This document shows positions 27,164-36,760 of a DNA stretch of 64,000 nt, piece by piece. How positions within the stretch are numbered: position 1 is the stretch's first letter; each line of letters begins with the position of its first letter. Source of the stretch: Psychrobacter okhotskensis (GTDB taxonomy: Bacteria > Pseudomonadota > Gammaproteobacteria > Pseudomonadales > Moraxellaceae); contig NZ_JABRVQ010000010.1 in NCBI RefSeq assembly GCF_013248965.1, forward strand, positions 1-64,000, in the 5' to 3' direction. Both the position numbers and the translations under genes were made by a program. Under the pieces are notes generated by a model, which searched no databases, had not been told where the DNA came from, and saw only the letters and a program-made list of their open reading frames with translations.

Positions 27164-28570
27164 ATGATGATTTTTGATGGTATGGCGACAAAGACCTATG
27201 TTAACGAACCATCGATAGCAGCGAATGGCGATGTATATTTAGCCGATCTTGATAAGCCTTCGAGCACCGATGAACCAACGTCATGGCAGCTATCAAACCA
27301 TCGCAGATCTGACGCGCTGCATATTTTATTGGTAACTGAGACGTGGTGGCCTGATGTCAACGGTGTGGCCATGAGCTTGCAGCGTCTCATGATGCAAATG
27401 GTTCAGATGGGTCATAAAATCAGCTTGGTTCGACCCAAACCAAAACAGCTCCCTCATCAAACCACGACCACGCTGCAGGCACCAAACTCGCTGCCAGCTC
27501 AGCCATCAATAGTAGATAACTTCGCCACGGCACCAGCATTTGTGACAGATGAGCTTCAGGTTGGCGGAATGTCTATTCCTAAGTACTCAAGCCTACAGTT
27601 TGGGTTGCCCTGTTATTTTCAGATTAAAAAAGCGTGCCAAGCACTAACGCCTGATATCGTGCATGTGGCTACAGAGGGGCCGCTTGGTTTTGCGGCTCTA
27701 CTGGTGGCCAAACAGCTAAACATCCCCGTCACAACAGGCTATCACACGCAGTTTCATAATTTTAGTAAACACTTTGGCTTAGGCATACTATCAACGCCGC
27801 TGATGGCTTATTTACGATGGTTTCATAATACATCGCAAGCCACTTGTGTACCAAATAAGCAAACTCTAAATGAGTTAGCTGATACCGGCTTTCACCGGTT
27901 GTATGAAGTGGGCCGAGGTGTCGATTTGGTACAATTCAATCCTGCGCACCAAAGCGCCACGTTAAGAGAGCAGTGGGGCGCACGGCATCAGCATACGGTA
28001 TTGATGGTGGTTAGCCGATTGTCTCCAGAAAAAGGCATCGACTTGGTCATCCAAAGTTTTTATGCGCTAAAGCGTACACAGCCAACACGTGCGGTAAAGC
28101 TAGTGGTCGTCGGAGATGGTCCTGATCGCACACGGCTAGAGACACTGGCAAAAAAGGGTGGTGAGGATATTATTTTTGCAGGTACTCAAATAGGCCAAGC
28201 GCTATCACACCACTATGCCAGTGCAGATGCTTTTGTGTTTGCCAGTCAGGTCGAAACCTTTGGTAATGTGGTGGTCGAAGCGATGGCCAGTGGTATGCCT
28301 GTTTATGCGTTTGATGATGCCGCGGCTGGCATGTTGGTGACAAAAGATAAAGGAATGCTTGCCACGTTGGGCATGCAGCAAGCATTTATAGATATGGTGG
28401 CAAACTTACCCTCACTGACGGTATTAAAACAGCAAGGTAAACAGTCGGTGAGTGGTGTCTCTGGCTTTTCGTGGCAACGCCCTACCAATCAGATGCTCGC
28501 CATGTTTTATCATGTCATCGCTAAGCGCGCCACCGCATCTACGGGAACTGAAGGCAAGAAGAAACGATAA
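27164..28570 (+). CDS. GT4-family glycosyltransferase (GDP-mannose-type)
   Basis: A 468-residue GT-B-fold transferase. The N-terminal domain holds ILLVTETWWPDVNGVAMSLQRL (the GGVAxSLxxL-like acceptor side), PDIVHVATEGPLGFAAL and TGYHTQFHNFSKHFG. The C-terminal GT4 domain has VSRLSPEKGIDLVIQSF, VVVGDGPDRTRLE and the nucleotide-binding FVFASQVETFGNVVVEAMASGMPV with the EX7E motif. The pattern is close to alpha-mannosyltransferases that act on glycolipids. The first 45 residues are extra and hydrophilic. A PAP2-type phosphatase follows after 116 bases, a pairing often seen in lipid-glycosylation loci. Confidence 0.85.
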   Translation: MMIFDGMATKTYVNEPSIAANGDVYLADLDKPSSTDEPTSWQLSNHRRSDALHILLVTETWWPDVNGVAMSLQRLMMQMVQMGHKISLVRPKPKQLPHQTTTTLQAPNSLPAQPSIVDNFATAPAFVTDELQVGGMSIPKYSSLQFGLPCYFQIKKACQALTPDIVHVATEGPLGFAALLVAKQLNIPVTTGYHTQFHNFSKHFGLGILSTPLMAYLRWFHNTSQATCVPNKQTLNELADTGFHRLYEVGRGVDLVQFNPAHQSATLREQWGARHQHTVLMVVSRLSPEKGIDLVIQSFYALKRTQPTRAVKLVVVGDGPDRTRLETLAKKGGEDIIFAGTQIGQALSHHYASADAFVFASQVETFGNVVVEAMASGMPVYAFDDAAAGMLVTKDKGMLATLGMQQAFIDMVANLPSLTVLKQQGKQSVSGVSGFSWQRPTNQMLAMFYHVIAKRATASTGTEGKKKR

Positions 28571-28634
28571 ATTTAGTGATCAACAGCCAGTCTGTAATAA
28601 GGAGTGGAGTGATAACGCAAGATGCATTGTCTGA

Positions 28635-28661
28635 GCCCGTTGTATTCGCGAATAAACGGGC
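28635..28661. other. Hairpin between the GT4 and PAP2 genes
   Basis: gcccgtt (28635-28641) pairs with aacgggc (28655-28661), and the intervening tattcgcgaata is itself palindromic. No U-tract follows on either strand, so it is not a standard terminator. It might moderate expression of the PAP2 gene, whose start lies 26 bases downstream. Confidence 0.4.
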
Positions 28662-28686
28662 ATGATCTGATTTGAGGGGATAAGCT

Positions 28687-29343
28687 ATGAAACGTAATCG
28701 TGTCAAGCCACCAAAAAATAAGACAACCAATTCGTCAATCAAGCGACATGCTTTTTCTCCCAAAAACCCAGCATGGGCCATTTACTTCAATCAATTCATC
28801 GTGTGGGATACCAGTTTATGTATCCACATAAATCGTTACTCAACAAATTACCTAATTGCCACCTTTTTTAAGGGTATCAGTCGATTAGGGGATGGGTGGT
28901 TTTGGTATGTGATGCTATTCATTGCTTTGGCTGCACATGGTGTCTCAGCGATACTACCACTGGTGGTGACCATACTACTTAGTGCAGGCGGTCTTGTAAC
29001 CTACAAAATACTAAAGCTGAAAACCGTACGCCCAAGACCTTATCAAGTGCATCAAGTGATTGTGCTGGGCGAGCGACCATTGGACGTTTTTAGTTTTCCA
29101 TCAGGCCATACATTACAAGCAGTACTGTTTACGGCCACGCTTGGCAGTTATTATCCAGAGCTGCTGCCGATTATGTTGCCGTTTACCATCTTAGTTGCAT
29201 TGTCTCGCATCGTATTGGGTCTGCATTATCCAACTGATGTCTTGGTAGGTGCTGGCATCGGCTACGTACTGTCACTATGGATGACCAGTTTGCATCAGCT
29301 TATGGCCCAAAGCCTGCCTTTTTTAAGTATGTCGGGTTTTTAG
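28687..29343 (+). CDS. PAP2-family membrane phosphatase
   Basis: PAP2 phosphatases remove phosphate from lipid phosphates such as undecaprenyl pyrophosphate or phosphatidylglycerol phosphate at the membrane. The 218-residue protein has the three catalytic motifs in order: KLKTVRPRP (110-118), PSGH (138-141) and SRIVLGLHYPTD (173-184), set among five or six hydrophobic segments. The 30-residue N-terminus is basic. A GGGGA ribosome-binding site precedes ATG 28687. It follows a glycosyltransferase gene, suggesting a role in lipid-linked glycan turnover, but the substrate cannot be read from sequence. Confidence 0.87.
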   Translation: MKRNRVKPPKNKTTNSSIKRHAFSPKNPAWAIYFNQFIVWDTSLCIHINRYSTNYLIATFFKGISRLGDGWFWYVMLFIALAAHGVSAILPLVVTILLSAGGLVTYKILKLKTVRPRPYQVHQVIVLGERPLDVFSFPSGHTLQAVLFTATLGSYYPELLPIMLPFTILVALSRIVLGLHYPTDVLVGAGIGYVLSLWMTSLHQLMAQSLPFLSMSGF

Positions 29344-29398
29344 TAGAGCTAGGAAATAACATGCAACAATCATTGACTATTAATGGGAGAGTAAAGAG

Positions 29399-31357
29399 AT
29401 GAGTGATTTTTTTACAAAAACTGTATTAACGGCAGGTATGGCTGCCGCTATGGTTTTTATAACAGGCTGTAATGACGACGATAACAATACATCAGACAAT
29501 ACATCAGACAATGTATCTGTGTTTGTTCCAACCTCGCTTACCATTGCTCATATTAACGATCATCATTCTCACCTAGAGTCAGAAGGCGAGCAAAGCTTTT
29601 TCTTAGATGGGGTTGCTTATCGTGCCGAGCGCGGTGGGTTTGCCCGTCTAAAAACTGCTTTTGATGATTTTGAGTCCACTTACAGTGATAAAAACTTTTT
29701 AAAGTTACATGCAGGCGATGCCATTACCGGCACACGTTACTTTAGTTTTTATAAAGGTGCAGCCGATGCCGACATGATGAATACGATTTGCTTTGATGCT
29801 TTTGCTTTAGGTAATCATGAATTTGACGAGAGCGATGAAGGGCTCAAGCGTTTTATAGACAGGTTACACGGCACAGAGGGCAACCCTAATGGGTGCAAAA
29901 CGCCAGTGTTGAGCGCCAATGTAAAGCCAGCAGTTGGCACCCCATTGGCACTGAGCCAAGTGGATGACTATATTCAGCCTTATACTATCAAAACCACAAA
30001 AGAAGGGGTAAAGGTTGGGATCATCGGTATCGATATCAAAGGAAAAACCCAAAACTCATCGCGACCTTTGTCTACAACAGAGTTTTTGGATGAAACAACC
30101 ACTGCCCAAAACTACATCAATGAGTTAAAAAACAAAGGGATTGAGCATATTGTATTGCTCACACATTATACTTACGAAAACGACAAAAAATTGGCTACTG
30201 CGCTCTCAGGTGTTGATGTCATTATTGGTGGCGACTCACATACTTTGCTAGGGGATTTTACTCGCTATGGTAAGACGGCGGATGATACTTTTGGTGCACA
30301 AGGAAGCTATCCGACAGTACTAAAAAATAAAGAGGGCAAAACGGTTTGTGTGGGTCAAGCATGGGAATACACTAAGGCGATTGGGCTTATGGACATTAGT
30401 TTCGATAAACACGGTGATGTGACAGGTTGTAGCGGGTCGGCCGTTATTCCTGTGTCACAAAAGTTTGAGACGTATGATGAGACCACCGCAGCCTTTCACA
30501 CGCTAAGTGAGGGCGAAAATCAGCTTGTATTACAAAAACTATTAGCAGGTAAGTCTGACTTACTCAGTAAAGATTTAATCATTCCTTATATGGAAGATTC
30601 TAAATCTGCGGCAGTACTGCAAAGTTATACTGATTTGTTAGATGATAATTTGTCTAAAAAGCTTGGACGTGCCACAGAGTCGTTATGCTTGGTGCGTGTG
30701 CCGGGCACCACGCGCGCGCAAGATATTGCCGGCTGTGAAAATACAGCAAGTTCGGCTCGGGGTAGTGATATTGCACAAATAGTTGCCAGCGCCTTTTTAG
30801 ATGGTGCATTGCGTGCAGACTTCGCCTTACAAAATGCAGGCGGTGTGCGCAGCACTATCGAGGCTGGAGACATAACCTATAATGACGCTTATACGCTGCT
30901 ACCATTCGGTAATACTTTGGTAAATCTGGATATTTCAGGCAAACAAGTCATCGATACGTTAGAAGAGGCTATCGCCAATCATAAGGATAATGAAGGTTCG
31001 TCAGGGTCGCATCCTTATGCTGCTGGTTTACGCTGGGATTTAGATATGACGCAAGCCAAAGGCAGGCGTGTAAAAGCGGTCGAGGTACGTGACCGTACCA
31101 CTGGTATTTGGTCGCCAATTGATCTTAACCACCTCTATACTATGGTGACCAATGATTATATTGCTGAAGGTCGTGATGGCTATACGACGCTAGGTCCGAT
31201 TTTTGCTGATAAAACCAAGGTGGAAGACACGAAGCTGCTCTATACCCAGTCGTTTATCGATTATGTCGAAAGAGTGAGCGTCATCGAGCGTCCAGAACGA
31301 AGTGAGTATTCTCACAAAACAGTGATCACAGCACAAGGTAACTTGCTTGCCCTGTAA
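29399..31357 (+). CDS. nadN: NadN-like 5'-nucleotidase / NAD pyrophosphatase lipoprotein
   Basis: A 652-residue metallophosphoesterase-nucleotidase. Signal peptide with lipobox FITGC (Cys24) indicates a lipid-anchored envelope protein. Metal-binding motifs are INDHHSHLE (52-60), HAGDAITGTRYF, GNHEFD (138-143), LLTHYTY and GGDSHTLLGDF; the C-terminal substrate domain has LQNAGGVRSTIEAG, NDAYTLLPFGNTLV and EGRDGYTTLGP. The phrases HHSHLE and GDAITGTxYF with a GADADMMN segment match Haemophilus NadN, which degrades NAD to nicotinamide riboside for uptake. UshA-like activity is the alternative. An Asp/Asn-rich linker follows the lipobox. Confidence 0.85.
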   Translation: MSDFFTKTVLTAGMAAAMVFITGCNDDDNNTSDNTSDNVSVFVPTSLTIAHINDHHSHLESEGEQSFFLDGVAYRAERGGFARLKTAFDDFESTYSDKNFLKLHAGDAITGTRYFSFYKGAADADMMNTICFDAFALGNHEFDESDEGLKRFIDRLHGTEGNPNGCKTPVLSANVKPAVGTPLALSQVDDYIQPYTIKTTKEGVKVGIIGIDIKGKTQNSSRPLSTTEFLDETTTAQNYINELKNKGIEHIVLLTHYTYENDKKLATALSGVDVIIGGDSHTLLGDFTRYGKTADDTFGAQGSYPTVLKNKEGKTVCVGQAWEYTKAIGLMDISFDKHGDVTGCSGSAVIPVSQKFETYDETTAAFHTLSEGENQLVLQKLLAGKSDLLSKDLIIPYMEDSKSAAVLQSYTDLLDDNLSKKLGRATESLCLVRVPGTTRAQDIAGCENTASSARGSDIAQIVASAFLDGALRADFALQNAGGVRSTIEAGDITYNDAYTLLPFGNTLVNLDISGKQVIDTLEEAIANHKDNEGSSGSHPYAAGLRWDLDMTQAKGRRVKAVEVRDRTTGIWSPIDLNHLYTMVTNDYIAEGRDGYTTLGPIFADKTKVEDTKLLYTQSFIDYVERVSVIERPERSEYSHKTVITAQGNLLAL

Positions 31358-31429
31358 TATTGTGCATGCTTTCTTGTACATTGATTGAGCGCTAATAATT
31401 TGAGAAAACCCGCCTAAAGTGAAATGACC

Positions 31430-31465
31430 CCCCATAAGTTGTGTTCAACTTATGGGGTTTTTTTT
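31430..31465 (+). terminator. Strong terminator after the NadN-like gene
   Basis: ccccataagttg (31430-31441) pairs perfectly with caacttatgggg (31446-31457) around a 4-base loop and is followed by eight T residues (31458-31465). Confidence 0.93.
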
Positions 31466-31695
31466 GATGTTACTTGCGTGACTTTGACTTGAATCGAGAT
31501 AACCATGTGCGTGTCATAAATGACTTGGTCATAAAGGGGTTTTACAGCTCACCGCTGTGCTCAGTTTCGTATCAAGTATTGACATCGGCAAGATAGTTGC
31601 TTGATACTGTGACTGCCTCGTAAGAAAAAATAATAAACTTAGAGTGGAAGTTCACGTAGTCTTAGTGGTCTATGCTGCAAGGAGTTGTTATTTAT

Positions 31696-34542
31696 ATGCT
31701 ATCTGTCACATCCAATAATACCGACTATCAACCGACATCGGCGCAAATCCAAGTATTGCAGACGGCGAGTGAGTTTGCTTATCAGATTTGGCAGAGCCGA
31801 ACCGCCTCCTGTCAGACATTTTTACGCAGTTATCCACTTGATCATACCTTAACACGTCAGCAAATTGATGATCTGATACAAGATTATACCTTGGATGAAA
31901 ACTACCAACTGGCTAATGAAGCCAAGGTCATGAGTGGCCTACGACACTTACGCATGCTGCTGATGATGCGCTGGATTTGGCAAGATGCCCTCGGTATGAT
32001 TGCCCTCGAGCAATTGACCGATGAGCTGTCTGAGTTTGCTGATGGTTGTATTTCGTTCGCCAAGGAATATACCTATCAGGAGCTGGTGACCCGCTATGGC
32101 AAGCCAACCTTCATCAATGAGCAAGGCAACGTTCAAACTGATGACATGGCGATTATGGCGATGGGTAAGCTTGGTGCTCACGAGCTGAACTTATCGAGTG
32201 ATATCGATCTTATCTTTGTTCATCAAGCCCGCGGCGCTACCGATGGTGACAAAGCAAAAGGCACTCGCAGCATCGATAACAAGCGTTTTATGACCCGGCT
32301 TGGTCAAGGGATTATCAAGCTATTGGATAACAATACCGCTGATGGTTTTGTGTTTCGTGTCGATATGCGCTTGCGGCCGTGGGGTGATGGCAGCGATCTG
32401 GCTATTCATCTATCCGCCTTGCAAAAGTATTTTTCCTTGCATGGGCGCGCATGGGAGCGTTTTGCATGGTTAAAGGCGCGTGTAGTGGGACAAATAGAGT
32501 CGCCATTTTATGACCGAATACAAGCGCTCATTAGGCCTTTTGTCTTTCGCTATTATGTCGATTACAGTGCTTTTTCAGCGCTCAGAGAAATGAAGTCTTT
32601 GATTCAGAACCAAGTGGCGCAGCGTGAAGATTTGGATAATATTAAGCTGGGCGCAGGCGGTATTCGAGACATTGAGTTTATCATACAGGCTTTCCAATTG
32701 ATTTATGGCGGTCGGCATCCACAGCTACAGGTTAAGTCGTGTTTACAAGCCATGCAGGCGTTATATGAGCTCAAATATTTAGAGATGTCAACTTATGAGC
32801 AGCTGCAAGCGGCCTATCGCTTTTTGCGTCGACTTGAGCATGGCATTCAGGCCATCAATGATCAGCAGACCCAGCGCTTACCCCATGACCACTATTGGCA
32901 GCACAATCTCGCCATTACCCTTGGGTTTGAAGATTGGCAGGCATTGCTCAACACACTGAACAGTCATCGAAACAATGTCAATGTGCCCTTTGAGCGCATG
33001 GTGACCGAACGTCAGGTTCCCGCTAAAGAAGATACCGAGCTCGAACCAGCTCATCTTGAAGAACAAATTGCCAGTTTGGATCAAGTATTGACAGAAGAGA
33101 ACCGCGCGCAGTTGCAAGAGTTTTGGCAATCAAAGATGGTCGCCAACTTGAGTGATGAAGCCAGAGAGCGCCTGGATGATGCGTATCCTGTGATTGTCCA
33201 TGCGTTACTGGCGCATCAAGAGCAGCAGCAGCTGGCCAATACCGCCTTGCCACGCCTGATTGCCTTGCTAGAAGCGATTTGCCGCCGTTCTATCTATTTG
33301 GTCATGATTGCCGAAAACCCTAATGCCACCATTGAGCTGATTCCGATGTTATCCGCCAGTCCTTGGATTGCCAAGGAATTGGCACATTATCCTGTGCTAC
33401 TAGATACGTTTTTACAGCAGCGCTATCGTCATCTGCCGGACAAGCTCGAGCTGCGTGATATTTTGCGACAACAGTTATTGCGGGTAGAGCCCAATGACGA
33501 AGAAGAGCTGCTTAGTGTATTGCGACTGTTCAAAAAGAACCAAGTATTGGCTGTCGCCGCCAGCGACGTATTGGCTGAACGTCCGATTATGAAGGTGTCA
33601 GACTCTCTAACTTATATAGCAGCAGTGGTGTTGGAAGCGGCGCTAGAGCGAGCATTTGCAGAGATTGTCAAACGCTATGGCTATCCCATTGGACAAGATG
33701 GCGATCCTGTAACCGAAGCGGACTGCGGCTTTGCTATCATTGGTTATGGCAAACTTGGCGGGCTAGAATTGTCATATTCATCAGACTTAGATTTGGTGTT
33801 TTTACATAAGATAAAAGAGCAGGGCATGACCACAGGTGAAAAGTCCGTCAGTGGTATGAAGTTTGCGGCGCGCTTGGTACAAAAGCTGATGAACTATCTC
33901 AACACCCAAACTCGAGATGGTCGCGCTTATGAGATTGACATGCGTCTACGTCCTTCGGGGAATGCTGGCATGATGGTGGTATCTTGTCATGCCTTTGAAA
34001 CCTATCAGATGGATAAGGCATGGTCGTGGGAGCATCAGGCATTGGTACGGGCACGGGCGATTTGCGGTGACAGACGCGTAACAGCACGCTTTTGTGATAT
34101 CCGCCGAGATGTATTGGCACTACCGCGTACCATAGAGCAGGTACGTACTGAGGTCACCAGTATGCGTATCAAGATGCAAAAACATCTAGGGACCAGTCAA
34201 TGGCAACAGCAAGCAGGTAAGTTTCATCTCAAGCAAGACGCCGGTGGGATAATTGACATTGAATTTTTGGCGCAATTTGCAGTATTGGCTTATTCGCATG
34301 AGCATCGAAGCTTGACCAAATGGAGTGACAACGTCCGTATTTTTGAAGAAGTGGCGCTGCTTGGTATTTGGGAGGAGCAAGTCTGTCAAGATTTAACCGA
34401 TGCCTATCTCAGAATTCGTGCGGCTACCCATCAGTTGGCATTGTCAGAGCAGTCACTATTGGTGGACGAATCACTATGGAAAGAGACACGCACGCTGGTA
34501 CAAGACCAGTGGCAGCATCTCATGGGTGTTGACTCAGAATAG
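31696..34542 (+). CDS. glnE: Bifunctional glutamine synthetase adenylyltransferase / adenylyl-removing enzyme
   Basis: GlnE attaches AMP to glutamine synthetase and removes it again, in response to PII (GlnB) and glutamine. The 948-residue protein has two nucleotidyltransferase domains, each with the GSxxDLxF-type site: LSSDIDLIFVH (about 165-175) and YSSDLDLVFLH (about 692-702), with the accompanying DMRLRPWGDGSDLAI and DMRLRPSGNAGMMV and the GAGGIRDIEFI and DAGGIIDIEFLAQ segments. ATG 31696 is chosen because AAGGAG at 31679-31684 precedes it; the ATG at 31672 lacks a ribosome-binding site. Length agrees with the family. No glnA or glnB in the window. Confidence 0.95.
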   Translation: MLSVTSNNTDYQPTSAQIQVLQTASEFAYQIWQSRTASCQTFLRSYPLDHTLTRQQIDDLIQDYTLDENYQLANEAKVMSGLRHLRMLLMMRWIWQDALGMIALEQLTDELSEFADGCISFAKEYTYQELVTRYGKPTFINEQGNVQTDDMAIMAMGKLGAHELNLSSDIDLIFVHQARGATDGDKAKGTRSIDNKRFMTRLGQGIIKLLDNNTADGFVFRVDMRLRPWGDGSDLAIHLSALQKYFSLHGRAWERFAWLKARVVGQIESPFYDRIQALIRPFVFRYYVDYSAFSALREMKSLIQNQVAQREDLDNIKLGAGGIRDIEFIIQAFQLIYGGRHPQLQVKSCLQAMQALYELKYLEMSTYEQLQAAYRFLRRLEHGIQAINDQQTQRLPHDHYWQHNLAITLGFEDWQALLNTLNSHRNNVNVPFERMVTERQVPAKEDTELEPAHLEEQIASLDQVLTEENRAQLQEFWQSKMVANLSDEARERLDDAYPVIVHALLAHQEQQQLANTALPRLIALLEAICRRSIYLVMIAENPNATIELIPMLSASPWIAKELAHYPVLLDTFLQQRYRHLPDKLELRDILRQQLLRVEPNDEEELLSVLRLFKKNQVLAVAASDVLAERPIMKVSDSLTYIAAVVLEAALERAFAEIVKRYGYPIGQDGDPVTEADCGFAIIGYGKLGGLELSYSSDLDLVFLHKIKEQGMTTGEKSVSGMKFAARLVQKLMNYLNTQTRDGRAYEIDMRLRPSGNAGMMVVSCHAFETYQMDKAWSWEHQALVRARAICGDRRVTARFCDIRRDVLALPRTIEQVRTEVTSMRIKMQKHLGTSQWQQQAGKFHLKQDAGGIIDIEFLAQFAVLAYSHEHRSLTKWSDNVRIFEEVALLGIWEEQVCQDLTDAYLRIRAATHQLALSEQSLLVDESLWKETRTLVQDQWQHLMGVDSE

Positions 34543-34834
34543 CATTCATAAAACCTCGAAGATAATAATGTTTTAGCGCGACCGACAATCGGTCAGCTTT
34601 ATATAGGATTGGTTATACAAATAATGACCTACTAGGGGACAACTAAAAGATTTTATTTACTAATATAGCCAGTGATATAATCGCCCACACATGGTATTAG
34701 ATATTGATAGTAACGAAGATATATTTTTAACAATAAAAATGAATGCGGTGGTGTTATCATATGATGTTGATAATTACTGTTAAACAAAAACTACTTAAAA
34801 AGTTAGACGTCAGCGCTAGCATAAGGACTATAAA

Positions 34835-35764
34835 ATGAATATGGCAACACAAGAAGGCAAGCTTTGGATGAATGGCACGATGATCGAACAGCCAGATGCC
34901 AAAATCCATGTACTGACGCATAGCCTACATTATGGCATGGCAGTATTTGAAGGTGTGCGTGCTTACCAGACTGCTGACAACCGCACGGCGATTTTTCGCC
35001 TAAAAGAACACACTGAGCGTTTGTTAGGGTCTGCAAAGATTTTTCAAATGAGTGTGCCTTTTGATGCAGCGGCACTTGAACAAGCACAAAAAGATGTGGT
35101 CAAACAAAATAACTTAGCAGAAGCTTATATCCGTCCGCTGATTTGGTTTGGTGCTGAAAAACTGGGTCTGTCATCGCGTGATAATAGTGTTAATGCGATG
35201 GTCGCAGCATGGCATTGGGGTGCATACCTAGGTGAAGACGGTATCAAAAATGGTATTCGTGTAAAAACCTCATCATTTACGCATCACATGACCAATGTGA
35301 CCATGTGCAAAGCAAAAGCATCTAGTAACTATCCTGTGTCTATTATGGCCAATCAAGAAGTCACGCGTAACGGCTATGACGAAGCCATCTTGATGGATCC
35401 GCAAGGTTATGTTTGCCAAGGTGCTGGCGAGAACTTATTCTTAGTCAAAAACGGTGTGCTGCATACGCCGGACTTAGGTGGCGGCGCGCTAGATGGTATC
35501 ACCCGTCGTACTATTATTCAGTTTGCTGAAGACTTAGGTATCAAAGTCGTTGAACGCCGTATCACTCGTGATGAGTTCTACTTAGCAGATGAAATCTTTA
35601 TGACTGGTACGGCAGCTGAGGTCACACCAATTCGTGAATACGATGATCGTACTATCGGCAATGGTGGCCGTGGTCCGTTGACTGAGAAATTGCAAACCTT
35701 GTACTTTGACGTAGTACATGGCCGTAATGAGCAGTATATGGATTGGTTAAGTTTTATCGACTGA
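34835..35764 (+). CDS. ilvE: Branched-chain amino acid aminotransferase
   Basis: IlvE carries out the last transamination in leucine, isoleucine and valine synthesis using pyridoxal phosphate. The 309-residue protein matches class IV aminotransferases: LTHSLHYGMAVFEGVRAY (27-44), FRLKEHTERLLGSAKI, YIRPLIWFG, the PLP-binding Lys161 in CKAKASSNYPVS, and GENLFLVKNGVLHTP and FMTGTAAEVTPI. It is monocistronic, with its own upstream region (292 bp) and a terminator behind. That upstream region contains accgacaatcggt, a small perfect hairpin, and the 15-base string also seen at 24471. Confidence 0.95.
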   Translation: MNMATQEGKLWMNGTMIEQPDAKIHVLTHSLHYGMAVFEGVRAYQTADNRTAIFRLKEHTERLLGSAKIFQMSVPFDAAALEQAQKDVVKQNNLAEAYIRPLIWFGAEKLGLSSRDNSVNAMVAAWHWGAYLGEDGIKNGIRVKTSSFTHHMTNVTMCKAKASSNYPVSIMANQEVTRNGYDEAILMDPQGYVCQGAGENLFLVKNGVLHTPDLGGGALDGITRRTIIQFAEDLGIKVVERRITRDEFYLADEIFMTGTAAEVTPIREYDDRTIGNGGRGPLTEKLQTLYFDVVHGRNEQYMDWLSFID

Positions 35765-35788
35765 TAATAAAGTTACTTTAAAGACCAA

Positions 35789-35818
35789 AAAGGCTGAACA
35801 TAATTGTTCAGTCTTTTT
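35789..35818 (+). terminator. Terminator after ilvE
   Basis: ctgaaca (35794-35800) pairs with tgttcag (35805-35811), extended by the surrounding aaaagg/tctttt bases, and is followed by a run of T. Confidence 0.85.
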
Positions 35819-35870
35819 TTTGTGCTAATATAGCCATCATATTTATTCATACGATCAAAGTGAGCAGTCA

Positions 35871-36707
35871 ATGCCAATAGATTCTAGTACAGCCGATAAT
35901 AAAAACCTCAAACAAATTATTTGTATTAAATGGGGTACAAAATACGGTGCTCATTATGCCAATAAGCTATACGGCATGGTTTCTCGAAATATTACGCCAC
36001 CGTTTCGTTTTATCTGCTTTACAGATGACCCTACCGATGTCAGACCTGAAATTGAATGTCAGGAATTACCGCTATTAGATGTGACTATGCCCACTAATAC
36101 GTTAGGCAAGTGGCCCAAGTCTCGTTTGTGGGGTGAGAAGCTAGGTGATGTCACAGGTGTTGTTTTGTTCTTAGATTTGGATGTGGTGATAGTCGATAGT
36201 CTTGATCCATTCTTTGAGTATGGTGTGCCAGATGACGTTATCTTGTCATACAATCCAAGTAATCCTTTAGAGAAACTTGGACAGACCTCATGCTTTAGAT
36301 TTCAAGTGGGTTCAATGGTTTCTTTACAAGAGAAATTTAAGGCAGATCCGCAAGGTATTGCTGATAAATATCGTTTTGAACAACGCTTTGTGACTCGTAA
36401 TGTGCCGGGGGGTGTAAAGATATTTCCAAAAAAGTGGGTCGCTCATTTTAGACGTAAATGTCGCCAACCTTTCCCTCTAAACTATTTTATCCCACCTAAA
36501 ATCCCTAAAGGTGCCAGAATAGTTATTTTCCCAGGTGGTTTGTATCCGACAAATGCTATCAATGGACAATATACCTCTAAATCTGCTGATAATGCTGCTG
36601 ACCATTTAAGACAGCTAAAAGACTCTAAAAACCTTAAGCATCCAATACGTCATTTACGTCACTTTATATTGCCAGTAGGTTGGGTTAAAGAGAACTGGAA
36701 AGAATAA
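35871..36707 (+). CDS. Putative GT-A-type glycosyltransferase, paralogue of 46248-47051
   Basis: The 278-residue protein begins IICIKWGTKYGAHYANKLYGMVSR and has FICFTDDPTDVRP and VVLFLDLDVVIVDSLDPFF, where the DxD triplet (LDLDVV) marks a metal-dependent GT-A nucleotide-sugar site. It ends with PKIPKGARIVIFPGGLYPTNAI and GWVKENWKE. The gene at 46248-47051 shares this entire plan (KWGDKYG, TDDSTG, LFLDIDIVIVDNIDGFF, PDGAKIVIFHG, WLKEHW), so they are paralogues at opposite edges of the glycan island. Donor and acceptor are unknown. The next gene starts 53 bases downstream. Confidence 0.75.
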   Translation: MPIDSSTADNKNLKQIICIKWGTKYGAHYANKLYGMVSRNITPPFRFICFTDDPTDVRPEIECQELPLLDVTMPTNTLGKWPKSRLWGEKLGDVTGVVLFLDLDVVIVDSLDPFFEYGVPDDVILSYNPSNPLEKLGQTSCFRFQVGSMVSLQEKFKADPQGIADKYRFEQRFVTRNVPGGVKIFPKKWVAHFRRKCRQPFPLNYFIPPKIPKGARIVIFPGGLYPTNAINGQYTSKSADNAADHLRQLKDSKNLKHPIRHLRHFILPVGWVKENWKE

Positions 36708-36760
36708 AAAATTATTGGTACTGATAAACTGTACAACATCCACATATGGCAGGAGAACCT

